64,000 bases of DNA from Spirodela intermedia (GCA_902729315.2 LR746271.1:838001-902000), one strand, 5' to 3'. Positions 1 to 14,500 are shown, counted from the first letter of the stretch. Numbers and translations are program-made. Notes: generated from the letters alone by a model not told the origin.

Positions 1-564
1 TCAGCCATGCTTTACATCGTGGCATTCTGGAAAAAAAATTATTCTCTTCTCCAATGCTTTCAAAGAACTCAAATGAACTCGTGACTGATTCCTTTGGTTT
101 TTACTTTGAGTTATTTTCATGTTTATATCCACCATAATTAATGTCTAGACAGGGAGAATATGAGTATACATACAACGGTAGTTTCTGTAAGATTCAGATG
201 TGCGAACGGTTTTCATATTTACTCAATTTTATTTCGGTTGGATCGTTGACTTTACACAGTATCACCATCAGTATGCTTCGACATGTTTTCTTCCTCTCAC
301 CTTGACTTGTGACGAGTTGATCTCATGGAGAAACTGGATTTTCTCTCCAAAATCATGGCTCATGGAGAAGTAAATGATAATTGCATCGCCATATCTATGT
401 CGAGTTATTAAATTTTTCCATATTATTAGCATATGCAATCTCGAGTAATTATTTAGCTCCCTCTTCTCGGCATGATGACATTTTATGCACGAGAAGAAGA
501 ACCACCTTATGAGCCGTCAGACCTTTTTATTTCAATCACCAATGATAACTTGTTGTTCTTGTAG
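1..564 (+). other. Intron upstream of the first visible pyruvate kinase exon
   Basis: No segment here matches the expected pyruvate kinase N-terminal half. The stretch is AT-rich and ends in a plausible acceptor (AG at 563-564) in front of the exon at 565. I see nothing else in it. An (ATT)n run at about 651-676 lies in the next intron. Confidence 0.6.
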
Positions 565-3500
565 ACGGTTAAAAAGGGTGATACCATTTTCCTCGGACAG
601 TATCTCTTCACAGGAAGTGAGACAACTTCGGTCTGGCTTGAGGTGAAGATATTATTATTATTATTATTATTATTATTTTCTTCAATGGATGAAAAATGTG
701 GTTAATTTATGATGATTTTTTTATAAACTCATTTACGTAATCAGGTAACTGAAACCCGTGGCCAAGATGTCATCTGCCTAGTGAAAAATAGTGCAACACT
801 TGCGGGCTTTATTTTTACCATGCATGCAGCTCAAGTCCGCATCAATCTCCCAACATTGACTGACATGGATAAACAGGTAATCTATATTCCTTCGGAATCA
901 AGGACCCTTGTCTGTTCATTCAATCTGGTCGCATGAATAATGCAACATAAGTGAGACGATACAGGTCAAATTATGGTTCCGTGTTTATTTCTTTCTGGAT
1001 GTATCTAGTAGATTCTTTGCATTATTAGCTAATGCGGGAATAGCTTTGTCGCTGTAATCTTGGATCTCATCTGAGGAATATCCCTTCTATGCTTCTTTTG
1101 CAGATCTCCTGTTTTCAGTTTCACCATGAAGAACGATACTTTTCTTTATACCTGCTTAGAGATGAACGTAAACCTTCAATAATTGATCAACTTAATAGAT
1201 TATTTTTCCTTTTTAAGATATTTAACTAAAAATATATTTTCTTATCCATCAATGCAAGATAATTATATAAAGTTTTCTTTAATTATGCGTGCTTTCTCTG
1301 TACTCGACCATAGCGAAGGGATATTTTTTCAGAATATATGATGCTTTGATGAACTCCGGTTTCTTGCATATCATAACAAGTTCACATTTCGTTTATGTGT
1401 AACCAATTAGGCTATCTCTTCTTGGGGTTGTCGCAACAACATCGACATCATTTCACTCTCTTACACACGCCAGGCTGAGGATGTACGGGAGGTGAGTTCA
1501 TATTTTCAGTAATGATCGATTCATCGGATCTAAAAGGGATGAGAAAAATGAAAATATGAAAGATTTCCTTGTTTTTCTATCGTCTTTCATGGAATGTACT
1601 GCGTGAACGACCTCTGCAAAAATAATTACTCCGGTATATCTCTTATATGCGGACAAAAAAAAAATTAACAGTGAGAGATTATAACATAATCTCTGAGTAG
1701 GTACGACGATTTCCACTTCCATTTTATTCATTATTTCTTGCAACTATTCCCGAGGGTGGACATGAAGAATAAGCGATGATAGGTTGACCGAACTAATTCT
1801 GTTGGTCAGCAAGAAAAAAAAAAAACCTTCTCAGGGAAACACTCCGATTATATATTTCTTAATAGAAACACCTGCTTTACACATTCAGATTGTGGGGAAA
1901 AAAAAAAACCTGTCAAGCAGAGAGAACCCTTTTTTTTTTTTTTTTACTGTGATGATATCTTTGTAGTTGAGATATATAGAAATAAATAGCATTATGGTAG
2001 AAACCCTTTTCGTTATTAGGATGTTATATTTTGATGTATGAATTCTAGGGACTTTATATGCCTTTCTCGTATAAAATGGCATATTCAAATTCTTCATGAT
2101 AACTTTCATCTGTGCTTCACACGATTAAAATTGCACCAAAATTTTAGATTATGCTCAAATGAATGCGTTAATCGTAGGGTATTTGTTTCTTTCCGTGGAA
2201 TCTGATGCGTGAATTTTTCGATGCAGCTCAGAGCTTTTCTTGCAGCTCATAACCTTCCCGATACTCAAATATTTGCCAAAATTGAAAACGTAGAGGTGAG
2301 TAAACAATTTCTAATAATACTATTTTTAACTGCTGATTTCTTCTATCCTTTTAGAGACGGGACAAGGCATGCTGTTCATGCCCTTGAATCCGAGCTCGCT
2401 ATTTTTTTCACTTCAATATATTTCGGTCTTTGATATTTTCATTGGTATCAGCAAACTTATTACTTCATTTCCACCGCAGGGTTTAAGGCATTTTGATGAG
2501 ATTCTCAGAGAGGCAGATGGTATCATACTTTCTCGAGGAAATTTAGGCATAGATCTCCCTCCAGAAAAGGTTTGCTCTATACTTTAGAGCCTGAACTCTT
2601 TAAACTTTTAAGTTTTACTTTTTTCCGACCATTTAATCAGAATCATTAGTATCATAATCCCAACATTGATAACCACTTACTATTGCTATTATTCCCACTG
2701 ATTCAGTTGAAGAATAATTGAATTGGGCAGAAGTTTCATAAGATACGAAGATCTCAACGAGTTGACTTCACGTCTTTGTTACTATCTTGCTGGTTTGTAC
2801 AGGCTGTATTAGTATATACTAATCTGGGAGACGAATTTTAGGAAGTAACTGTTCTACTTTGAGAAAACTTATTTTTATCCAAAATGGGAGTAGTTTCCTG
2901 TTTTATTTTTTTTACGAAGTCAACGGGCATTTTTCCTAGAGCACTCTGTTGTTGAATTCCTTTTTTTGCGTCAGAAGAACTAAAAACGGAAAAACAAAGG
3001 TGTCTCCGGAAGGAACAAGAGAGGTCAACCACCATCCGTGATCGGTTTTCGTTTGATATCTTTCGGTTTGGTATAGAGTAAATACGGTCGGTCAACTACT
3101 AGCCGTCACATGACCCTTGGCAGTAAAAAGAAGCTCATACATGACATGAATATAGCCACTGAGTTGCGCAATTTGATCTTAGCCGTTTTAACTCGTCTTT
3201 TTGGTGGGTCAACACGGCTTTACCCGTTACCCCCCGTTTCATGGGGGGTAGTAGGGGGGCTAACTATTTCCATGGGTCAAACCATTTTCAGTAAACCAGG
3301 CATGGTTTTCTATCACAATCATCTTCACATGCACATTGCAGGTGTTCTTGTTCCAGAAATCTGCCGTTTACATGTGCAACATGACCGGGAAGCCCGCCAT
3401 AGTTACCCGAGTGGTGGACAGTATGACCGACAACCTTCGCCCCACCCGCGCAGAGGCCACCGACGTGGCAAATGCCGTGCTCGATGGTACATAACCCGTG

Positions 3501-4554
3501 CTTCCTAGCCCTTCCATCTACTAAAGTTTCAGAATTATTTCAACTAAGTCCTGCTCTCTCTCTGCTTCCAGGCACCGATGGGATCTTGCTAGGGGCAGAG
3601 ACGCTCAGGGGTCTGTACCCTGTAGAAGCAATAAAAACAGTTGGAAGAATATGCTTCGAAGTATGAACATAAGAAGAAAATAAATTTATATATATATATA
3701 TATATATTTGGAGATCTCTCGGTCACTGAAGGCGCTCTGTTTCTGCAGGCGGAGTCTGTCTACAACCAGCCGATTCATTTCAAAGCCATAGTGAAGCATG
3801 TCGGAGACCCAATGTCGAATGAGGAATCCGTCGCTTCTTCTGCGGTGAGCCTCTGCTCCATCTCGTCGCTTCAGCTCCCGTTTGTTATAAATTGTCCACG
3901 TACCCACCCTCCCTTGGTCAAAAGGTACGCTCGGCGATGAAAGTCAAGGCATCGGTCATCGTGGTGTTCACCTCCTCCGGCAGAGCTGCGAGGTGGGTCC
4001 CACCATTTTATTTCCTCTGATTTTCTTAAAGACCGTCGTATAATATTTTTGTGCTTGCAGGATGATTGCCAAATATAGGCCTCCGATGCCCGTACTGGCC
4101 GTCGTCATCCCAAAGCTCAAGACGGATTCTCTGAAATGGATATTCTCGGGAGCGCAACAGGTACGAACCAGAGTTTAGAGCCGTTGACCAGCGCATGGAT
4201 TCTAAAGACACGTGGCGTTTCTTGCAGGCTAGGCAGTGCCTTGTGGTCAGAGGACTTTATCCTATTCTGGCTGACCTTAACGCGGTAATTTTCCGAGATA
4301 AGCATTATAGTTAGAAAAATCTATTTATCTGATAAATTGCGCCGTTGCTGTAAATGACCCACAGTTGATCGATTCTCATTGATCCGCCGCATGTTTCCCT
4401 GCAGGCGAGCTCGGCCAACACGGGCGAAGACTCCGCCCTGGAGCAAGTGCTGACCCATGCCAAGTCCGTGGGCTTGGTCAGCTCCTGCGACCGGGCCGTG
4501 GTCTTCCAGAAGATCGGGGACTCTTGGGTCGTCAAGATCGTCGAGGTCCCTTGA
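565..4554 (+). CDS. Pyruvate kinase, cytosolic type, C-terminal 384 aa (5' end outside window)
   Basis: Glycolytic enzyme converting phosphoenolpyruvate and ADP to pyruvate and ATP. Twelve exons are visible: 565-642, 745-876, 1411-1491, 2227-2295, 2480-2569, 3342-3486, 3572-3660, 3749-3844, 3925-3992, 4061-4160, 4228-4284, 4405-4554. All splice phases join in one frame. Seen motifs: [20 protein letters not shown] (B-domain side), the active-site lysine segment [27 protein letters not shown], and the C-terminal allosteric-domain end VVKIVEVP. The sequence matches the long plant cytosolic subclass (Arabidopsis AT3G52990/AT2G36580 type, about 527 aa), so roughly 140 N-terminal residues should lie upstream; 1-564 reads as intron. 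The usual metal-binding RGDLG is RGNLG here, which I recall as a subclass trait. A possible poly(A) signal AATAAA lies at 4615-4620. Family identity is secure; cytosolic location is inferred from family. Confidence 0.95.
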
Positions 4555-5110
4555 CCCTCCAAGCCATTTTAACCAAAAGTGTGCGGTCAACGGAGCTTCC
4601 AGTCCGTCCGGAGAAATAAAAAGGTATGCTCTATTGGAAAACACAGGAGATTTTTTTTTTCTGATATGATATTAGAATTAATGGTGGGAGAGGAGAACGG
4701 GTCCCGTAAAAGTCTCATTCATTTTCTTTTAATTCATTTACTTGGAGGAAATCTCTTATGCGTGATGACGGCACTTTACTGGTCTATCTGGATGCTTCAG
4801 TGAGGTTATCATGTTCTCAGAACGGGACGGTTTTGACCTTTTGGTCAACTGCCTGGCCGAGATCCCTCTCGGTCAGCTGCCTATTTCCAGTCTTATCGGT
4901 TTGACTCCTTGTCTTACTTTTGACTTGTTGACTAGGCGTTCTAAACCGTATTTGTCGAACTGTTTTTTTAAAAACAAATTATTATTAACAAATTATGATT
5001 AAGTTGTACGTTTGGTTTAATGGACTTTGACTAAAGAGGATTCTCGGGCCATTAGTTTCCAGTGGGTCCCCGAGCAGGGCCTAACTGGATGGAGGAGAGA
5101 GAGAGGTAGG

Positions 5111-5157
<47 letters not shown>

Positions 5158-5545
5158 GCCGTCATATTCAGGAATGAGAAGCCCGAAAAGCTATACTGGG
5201 CCTAACTTCTCGGCCCAAGTATAGAAACGTTGGGCCCAACCCATTTACAACGTTCTACCACGTAAGAAATCATTACACAGTCACAAATATAATAAAAATG
5301 AGTGTAAAAGTAATATATTTTAAATGTGATTTAAAACAAAAATCACACCGTTATAAGATCTTTTGGCGCTCGAGGATAGAGGGTTTTCACCGCCCATTAA
5401 TCAGATATCGGAATTCGGCCTTGCGCGCCAGTTCGGTTTTCCCTCTGGAAGGTTTGTGCGGAGGAGATCACCGGGCTGCGCGTACCATCCGCCGAGCACT
5501 AAGCATGTTGTCCATCTGCCTGGGGAGTCGTTGATCAAGAGAGGG
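4555..5545. promoter_or_regulatory. Intergenic spacer: pyruvate kinase 3' end and exonuclease promoter
   Basis: After the pyruvate kinase stop this spacer holds its 3' UTR, then a (GA)n microsatellite at about 5094-5154. At 5155-5245 there is a cluster of GGGCC/GGCCC words, including TGGGCCTAAC and a TTGGGCCCAA palindrome. TGGGCY words are the plant 'site II' type linked to TCP factors in housekeeping promoters. The cluster sits about 300-390 bp upstream of the exonuclease ATG. Promoter role is inference. Confidence 0.45.
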
Positions 5546-8500
5546 ATGGTAGTTGGGGGTGCTTCTCACCACTGTTGGTCCATGCACGTCCCCTGTCGCT
5601 GGCTCTGGAGGTGTCCTCCCAAACTAGGTCCCCGGAGGTTCAGGAAAAAGGTGCGCTGCCTCCCGCCTGTGATGCTCCTCTGCGCTAGCTCGGCCGCAAT
5701 GTCTGAGATGGTGCGCTTCTCTTGTGTTTTAGATACACGGTAGTTCAGTTTACTTGTATACATTTTTTGGTCTTATTTCGTTTCGTGGAATTGTTGTCAA
5801 ATGTTCTTCACTTGGGGGTGGGTTCATGAGCTGCTCGGGTCCTTGAGTCACACGTCTGAAGGATAATTACTAATTAAAGTACAAAAGTGTAGTTTATTCT
5901 CAGTCAACACGTAGTTGGTGATGCCGGAACAACTTACGTATTGAAAACAAGCATACGGGGATGGTTCCAAGTGCAGTAATACTGGTAGCACGTTTCTGCT
6001 GTTGATAAATCATTCACGAATTTACCATCTGTAGTGGTCGTCTTTTTTTCCCTGTCCAATATGTGCATCTTAGATCTTCTCCGTCATCGCCATTCATTCC
6101 AAATGAGAAATCTATCCACATTTATAAGAATCATCCTGCGCTGCTTAAAATGGAGAGCAGGATTATTGGTATGTAATGAAGTAATGCGTTTGTGCTTCAG
6201 TTAACGACATAGATATATTTGTTCTTTTTGCGGCAAGCAGCTGCTCCTGATTAGAGCTTCTGAAATATATCATTACTTTACTACTTTTTAACGATGTCAT
6301 GCTACTCATTCTGAAGTCTTACTGAATCATTGCTTATCAGGGAGCTTCTGAGATGTTCATTAGTGCAGCTAAAGGTTCATCAAATGCTTACCAGGACAGA
6401 TTTCTGAAGAACAGCATGGAAACATCTTCCGAAAGTGTAAGGGCAACTCCTCAAAACATGCTTGTTGATTCTTCAGAGCCCAGAAAGAGTGATGCGAATT
6501 GTAATACATCAACTGGTCGAGTAATGCTTATTGATGGAACTTCAATCATGTACAGGTCGTATTACAAGCTCCTGGGTATGCCCTCCTTGCCACCAATTCT
6601 ATTGTTCTCGTGGCAGTCAAGTGTATTTATCATATTATTTGATATCCGTATTTTTTTCACTATTTCTTGTGAAACATACGGAGTTTTTACTTTATGCTAA
6701 TTGAACTTTCTAGATTAAGAGAGAAAAATCATCCGCAGAATGGATGTCAAGGGCATGTCAACTCTGATACCTGCACCTGTAATTGTTGATTTTGGATACA
6801 TGATGAAAAATAAATGAAGAAAAAGGACTGAAAAACCTGCCTCTTTTGGCAGAGGTGTATATCATATTAGATACGAGATTTATTGACTATAGTGAATACT
6901 AGATGAGAAACCATCTATTCAGTCAAGAGGGAAAGAGTAGGTTGTTTGATTCAAGTTGAACTCTGAATGTTCACTGACAATGAAATTTACACCATAGAGG
7001 ATAAATGTATTTGCTTTGCAACTGCAGCATGCATTTTCATTGAGCTCGATGTCTCAACACGTCAAATTGCATATGCAATGCGTCAAATTAAATGTTGATA
7101 TGCGGCAAATAACATCCGTTCTTGCATCTCCTTATTTATGTAATTTCGACACTTTTGTTCCTTTTTTTGGTTTACAACCAGGGTATCTTTTCGAATTTTT
7201 TTACAGCAAAGTTGCATCATGGCATGCTTGAGCATGCTGATGGAAATGGAGACTGGGTTTTGACCATTTTTACTGCATTATCTATTGTAAGCTCTTCTCG
7301 TTCTGTCTTGACTTTCTGCTGATCATTTCTCCTGCAAAACATTGCTATGGCTCCTTTTGTTTATTGCCAGTTCTTATATTATGTTTCTCAAGTGATGCAT
7401 GATGTTCCAATTTTTTTCTTTGAAAAAACATAATCACTGCTCATAGCAGAATGTCACTGACCGAATCAAGATGTTTTGTAATGCGTCACATTGATTTCAG
7501 TCTTCCTATGTGATAGACAAATTTCCATATTGAAAGACAACTTGGTTCAGGCCATCACAAACCATCGTGCAAAATACCGTATAAATTTCAATTTTTTAAT
7601 TAGAAATCTGCTCCCATCCATTACGCTCTCCTCCCATACCCAACACAATTAAAAATCTGCTCCCCCTCTTGGGTAGGTGCATTCCTTTTGGCTGCTCTTC
7701 CTTTGTGTTCCTCTGTGAAACATCCCCTTCTTCATTCCACAAGTCTGCTGAAACCCTCCTCTTATCCTGTTGCTTTCCCCAACCCCTGGCTGGCAGGGCA
7801 TCCCTCAATGATCAATTCCCCTCCCCTGACATTCTACTCTACTTATGCAATATTTATGCTTTTTCATGGACCATCGTGTAATCACTTTAGTCGTTTGCTT
7901 GGATCTTATTTATGTTCCCTCTTTGCTGCAAGTTTTCTTAAGTGAAATAACATCACGAATGTGATAAGTTCATGCTACATCGTGCTTATTTTAATTTTAA
8001 TTTGGAGTTGTTCTTCCTTTTTCCTGCAGCTAATTGATGTGCTAGAATTCATCCCTTCACATGTTGCGGTATGTCCTTTTGTTTCCACATGAGACTACTC
8101 CACTTGCTGTGGCTGTTTTAATGATCTATTTCTACCTGTATCCGTAGCTATTGGAATACCTATGAGCATAACAAGGGAACATGATTAAAATGCGGTCATG
8201 TGCCCAAGTATAGAATAATTGTTTTTAACTAAAGAATTTGTTCGGTTTTTTCTTGTAAACAGTAAAATAGGTTTTTTTTTTCCTTGTTTGATTACGAGAT
8301 TTGTCTGAGGGAAAATTTCAGAAAGCAAATTATTTCGAGATTCTTCCTGATGGCTTGTTTTTTATGCCTTTATATGTGCATCTTGTCCTTACTCCGAGCT
8401 CATTATGATTTGGACACGAATGCTCCCGTCTTGATCTTAACTCCTTGGTTCAATGTTTTGCGTTTCTTCCACAATTTCCGTTAACTTGTTTCTTGTTTTT

Positions 8501-11500
8501 CAAACTAATAGCTATTTTTTGATTTCCCTGTCAAAAAGTATGCATTCTCTTTTGTTTGTGCATTATCCATTTTCAACAAGTGATCAATGATTGTTCTTCT
8601 AATGCAGGTGGTATTCGACCATGATGGTGAGATGCCATTGATATTCTTCTTTCGGTGACTTTTTTCCTGTTGACATTTCCCTTGTAGAGTTTACTTATGT
8701 GGTGCAGAATAATATTTTTCTATGTTCATATTTTGAAACAAAATGATCACATAATTTTGACTTGTGCTTAAACCTTATGTGGTGAGTCTCTGTACAAAAC
8801 ACCGAATCCTTATTGAGGCATAACTTGAGAAATCATATTTTGAGTCATCTCTGAGTGTACGTCGAAGTTTGATTTCATAACGTTTCTGTTTTTATTTCGT
8901 TGGACACATTTTTGAAAACCAGTGTGGGATGCAATTTTTTTCTTTTTCTTTTACTTAATTAAGTCTACAACATGTACGAGCCTGGGGGCGTTCTTGACCT
9001 AAAATACCTTTTTCGAATTTTGAAGTATTCTTCGACCAATTTTTCCCATCTCTACCTTTGCCTGCTAGTGAGCACCGTTGTCACCTAATAACTAAATTTG
9101 AGCCTTTATTCTTTTTTCCACTTATTTGTGCTCTTCTTATAGATTTACGTTGTCAGTTAGTCATTGTACTAATGGCGATGTTCTTTATTTCTTCAACTGA
9201 TGGTGTTATTCTGAACTGGCGTTATGCTAGCAGGACTCAAGCCAGGCTTAGTGAAACTAACCACTCAATTGGTTTTCTTTTGCTTCTGCTAGAATGCAAT
9301 CCATGGAAAGATTCTATGCTAACGTTGCCATCTCTTTGGAAAGATCTAATCAACAGAAGATTTGGGTGTTTAGCTTTAAAGCTTTCAGATTTGAGTAACA
9401 GTTGAGTGGTCCACCTTTTTTTCAGGAATTCCATTTGGTCAGACAACACATATGCCATCCAAAGAAAATCACATGGCAAAAGGTATGATTTATCCCTTCA
9501 GGATATTACGGAGTGTTGGGGACAAAAACTAACCACTCCATAGGTTTGCACTACTATTAGGTGACTTCAGTGGAAGTCTTATTGGGTCACATTATAGTGG
9601 AGTGAGCTTAGCAATTTTTTTCTGCCCAAAACCCTGTCCCAAGAGATTATACATTTTCTGTTTTGTTTTTCCACTTCAGCTTCAGTACTGACAATCTTAA
9701 GTCCGGGTTCTTAACCCATAAAGTCAGAAAAATGCTTTCAAGGCAGGGCTTATTATCAGTCTCAGACCCGTAGGTTTGAGTAATTGGGGATTTTCATATT
9801 TATGGGCCTCTCTACCGTGTCCCAATAGGTTTTTATTTGGATACAGTGTTTGCAGTATATGGGATACAGTGGCATGGAAACCTTGTAGGGATAGACCAGG
9901 TGGTTGCTGAACACTAGTTGTGGATTACTCCATGCTACTTGTCATCGCTACGAAACAATCAGTACTTTAGATCCATGCACAGGAGCAGAGATACCTATAC
10001 TGTTCATCCCCTCATGATCCAGGGAGCATCAACCAACCCTTATTAGATCTTGTATCATTGTTCTCATTGACTCATTATGTAGCCCTACATTCACACAATC
10101 AGGATCTCATAAACTGGCTTGGAGCTTGAGCATGTATACTAATTGGATAAGTATGAATTAGTTGGAGGTTTAATAATGGAATGAGCCTGGACATCTGGGT
10201 GCAAATATCTAAACATCTATTGGACTGTTTAGACTCATTAATGTAGTTTATTATGGCGCAGTATCCCGTTGTATGCACATGTATATACGAAGATATTTCT
10301 TTTCTTCATCATCCGAAGATGCTTGTTGAGAAGATTTGAGTGAAGCTTTGCTGACCAATGATTTTTGGGTTATTCGCTCCATAATTGTTGATCAGGACTA
10401 GCTGGGTTATGCTTCATGCTGATGTAACGCGATGTTCGTTGTATTCTTTATTCCATAAGCATGGAAAATAAATTTATACTCTTTGTGGATTTTTAGATTT
10501 ATTACGGCCGAGAAGAACTCGAGAGAACACCTTTCATGTGGTATTCTAATTTATATATGCGAGTGCAAGCTTCGAAGAATTTAAAAAAGAAATACAGAAC
10601 ATAAAAAAGAGCTATACTGGGAATATACTATCCTTTCTCGACAGAAGAATTTTTTGGAACGGATCAACATTTCAGTTGAAACCATCTCTTAGTAATCACG
10701 ATCTGTTGCCATAAGATATTGAGAACCCTTTTTTTGCGAAACCAATGTCAAGTGCTGCCAAGGGGATAATCCTCAAACTGTCCATCCCTTGTCATTAGTG
10801 ATTGGGGTTGATACTTTGGGGTTTGGACTTATGTCACTTGTTGAGATGATGGATTTTAGAATTTGATATTTGTTGTAATGTGGTCTGTTGCCCCTGAGTC
10901 CACTACCCAATTATTAGAAATATTTATAGAAGAGGCTCTAACTCCAAGAGGGTGATGAAACATACCGGGCTGAATTGATGAGAACTGTGTCACCGTCAAC
11001 TTCAGTTTTTTTAACTCAATTCGAAGTCGCTCTATATCCTCAATCTGAGGAGAAGAAGAATGTTGATTGGTTTGGGAATCTGAGGGCTTTCCTGCAATAT
11101 GTACACCACAGATTATCACGAAAATCAGTTTTCTGATTTCTTCCTTGACCATTGCTGAGACCGTTTAGCTTGATCTGTGGCTTTCTTCATGATTTCTTCC
11201 TGTTTAATCATAAATGCAATATTGTCAATTTCAGGCCCCGCCAACATTAATTTCTGACGACTTTCCTCATTGAAAATGATTGAAATGCCTCATCTAAATC
11301 ACATTTCCTTTCACGACTCAAAATTTGTTGTCTAACCTGATCAAAAAGAGAATTAAGTCCAGCCAAAAATTTAAACACTCTTCTTCGTTCTATAAATTTT
11401 TGTAAGACCGCAATTTCTGTATGTTTTTCTTTATCAATATTGAGATAATAATCGATTTCCTGTCATAAAATTTTCAATTCTCCTGCATATTCCATCACAG

Positions 11501-14500
11501 ATTTATTTCCTTGAATTGTGGACATGGATTTTGTCTCAAGTTCATATAAATGTGCCTCATCGTTTCTTTGTGAGAATTTCGTGTGAACTGTTTCCCACAA
11601 ATCTTTGACTAATTTGGGGAATCATTGTTTCCCATAAGAATAAAAAATCTTGGCTAATTTGGGGAATCATTGTTCCCTAAAGTCAGGTTTTGATTAATAC
11701 ATCTTCTTCTTTCATCTACGAAATTCATGAGACGATGGATCTGGTTTCCCCTCAAGACCTCTCGAACATATTCTGACCATTGAATTAGATTGTATCCAGT
11801 CAATTTGAACTCTGCAGGCATTGCAGGACGTTCTATGAGTAATCTTGGGCCACTAGGACCAAGATTAACTTCCTTCGTGGAGGTTAGATCTCTCACAGAT
11901 AATGAAGAATTGTCTCCCACATTCTCCATTTAAAGAAAAATATCCATATTCACGAAAATTCCAAATTTCATGAACAAATCTCAATAGAGACAAGAAGAAA
12001 CGGTGCAAGAACTGTAACAGACAAGTAGATCAGTGCGGAAGCAAAATGGAGCGATCGCACCTGGATTCGCTCTGGAAGAGACACAGCAAAGGAAAAGATC
12101 CCTTGCCAGAAGTGTACGATGCCAGTAACTCTAGCAGATGATGGAGAAGAACGTCGACAAAGCAACGCCAACCTGTGATGAGACTGGAAAAACAGGGTTT
12201 AAAACCCTAGACTCGCTCTGATACCATGTAGTCGGGATAACACACGGTCTGGAGCTCTGATAGACGCCTAACACTTGCGGAAGAAGAACAAATTCTTTGT
12301 TGATCAAGAAACTCACATTACAAGGAAAGCAGGATCCAGTATTTATACTAGATCCCTAGGAGGTTCTAGACATACTGAGTTAGACACGAAAAATAAAAGA
12401 TACAGGAGGACATATCTGTAAACATGTAAAGTATACAGGTTATTAAGTTACATCTCGACAACAGTATTATAGCGGTTGTAGAAGTCAGTATTTTCAACTG
12501 TAGGAAAACAAGAGGTTAGAATAGTGAACTCTGTCGGAAATTAGTATTCTTATCTTATATACAAGAATTTAGGTGGTCATATATGGGACTAATAGTGTAC
12601 CAAATGTCCCAACATGAAATTTTGGGGTTTGTCTTAAACCCTCAGACCTTACCATAAAATCCGTGCTGAAGATCTCACCTAAAATCAATCCTGGTTTTTG
12701 GAAATTAGTTCTGGAGAGTTGTATGGATAATAATTTTTGGTGTTGTTCAGATGTTGTGTTGTGAACAGTGGCCCAAACCTAGGAGGATATGCAGAGGAAA
12801 AACTCAACTGGTATTCACATCATATACGACTGTTATATACAAGTGCCAGGGCCACAAAATAAGGAAACTACCTAACAACTGAGAAACGACAAACTAGGAG
12901 ACCAATCAACAAACTGGGAAATGGTCTGACTAAGAACCGAACTCCTAATTATACATTTCTTCCCAGGAAACTATTTCAGTCTCCTTAATACTTTAATCTC
13001 AAACAATGACTCAGATATTGTCTCTCTTTATCCTTATTCTCAGTCACTATTATACCATCAACATATGCCAAAAGAGCTGTGAGTCTCCTTAAGGATGAGT
13101 ATTTAGCGAGCAGTGTGTGATTCTCTTGGCTCTGTCTAAACAACATGGCAATCTTAGCTCTTGCAAATCTATCATACCATGCCTGATGTGATTGCTTAAG
13201 TCCATGTTCAATTTGCACGCTGTATGAGCAGCCAAATTATTTCCATAACCTGGTGGAACCTCCATATAAATTTCTTCCTCTAGATTATTGTGGAAAAATA
13301 CATTTTTTTAACATCAAACTGCTGCAACTCCTAGTCATAGTTAGTTTTTAATAACAACGGAATGCTTGGCAGTATTCATCTTTATAGATGGAGCAAAAGT
13401 TTCTAAGTAATCAATGCCATATGTTTAAATACAACAAACCCTTGGTAACTAACTAAGCCTTGTATCTTTTTGTAGATTTGTTTGCTCAATACTTCAGTGT
13501 AGCCCATTTGCATCCCACGGGTTTCTTTCCCCCTGGCAGCCTGTCTTACTCTCAAGATTTATTTTTCTCTAATGACTCCATCTCTTTATTTATAGTTTAT
13601 TTCTATTCCTTGCTGGACAAAGTTTCAGATAAGTTGGTAGGGATGACAATGGTGTGTAACCTAACAAAGAAGATTTCAAGAACGTTCAATGGACAGGAAG
13701 TCTGCAAGAATGTTTTAAGGAATTTGTTGTATAGTTTTTCTTGTTATTGCCTTTCAGGTTCATCTAGTAATATGATTTTCTTGATTATTGATTATGCACA
13801 TACATCGATTTGCAATAGTTTCTCCTCCTAACATTAGTTTCTCTTTGAAGGCTCAACTTTTCGTCACATGTTGTACCCATCTTACAAGAGCAACCGCATT
13901 CCCACACCTGATACTGTTGTTCAAGGTCTTCAGTATCTGAAAGCATCTATTAAAGCCATGTCCATCAAAGTAATCGAGGTAGGCATGCATTTACTAACAG
14001 GCAGAATAACAATGGTTTATTTTATGATGATTTAATTAAAATTCACAGGTTCCAGGTGTTGAAGCTGATGATGTTATTGGAACTCTTGCTGTAAACAGTG
14101 TTGCATCAGGCTTCAAGGTTTTTCTTTAATTTTTTTTCTTTTGCTGTTTTCCGGAACTTGATGTTTAAAACCCTGTAATTTTCTTTCTGTTCCAGTTACC
14201 ATATTTTTACAATTATAAAAAGGGGATTGTTTTACTTATCGCTAGCTCCTCTTTTTTTTTGCTGCATGGTTTCCCTGTCACATTTTCCTATTGCTTGATC
14301 TATTGTTTGTAACATCAAATATCATTGGGATCTGGAATTGAGAATCATTTGAATACTCTATTGTGAAAACCTATGAAAAGACATTAGATAAGATTGAACA
14401 AAATGTTGGAAATCCTGTGTGATGTTGACATTAATATTATGTGTTTACTGTCAAGAAACTCTCTTCTTTTTAATATTACCGATTGAGCTTATGACTTTTT

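Larger units (their letters stand above)
9483..13850 (+). other. Intron 6 of the exonuclease gene, enlarged by retrotransposon debris
   Basis: This 4,368-bp intron separates a phase-1 donor at 9483 from the acceptor before 13851. The adjoining exons join cleanly into the substrate-binding segment, so the inserts do not break the coding frame. Its right half carries reverse-oriented copia LTR, gag/protease and reverse transcriptase fragments. I recognise nothing in 9483-10850. Confidence 0.75.

Noticed and set aside
7596-7945. Overlapping open frames in the exonuclease intron before 8030
   Set aside because: No domain or homology, and conserved exons on both sides join without them.
10480-10850. 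Possible 3' LTR of the copia element
   Set aside because: No similarity to the LTR at 12227-12614 on comparison by eye.
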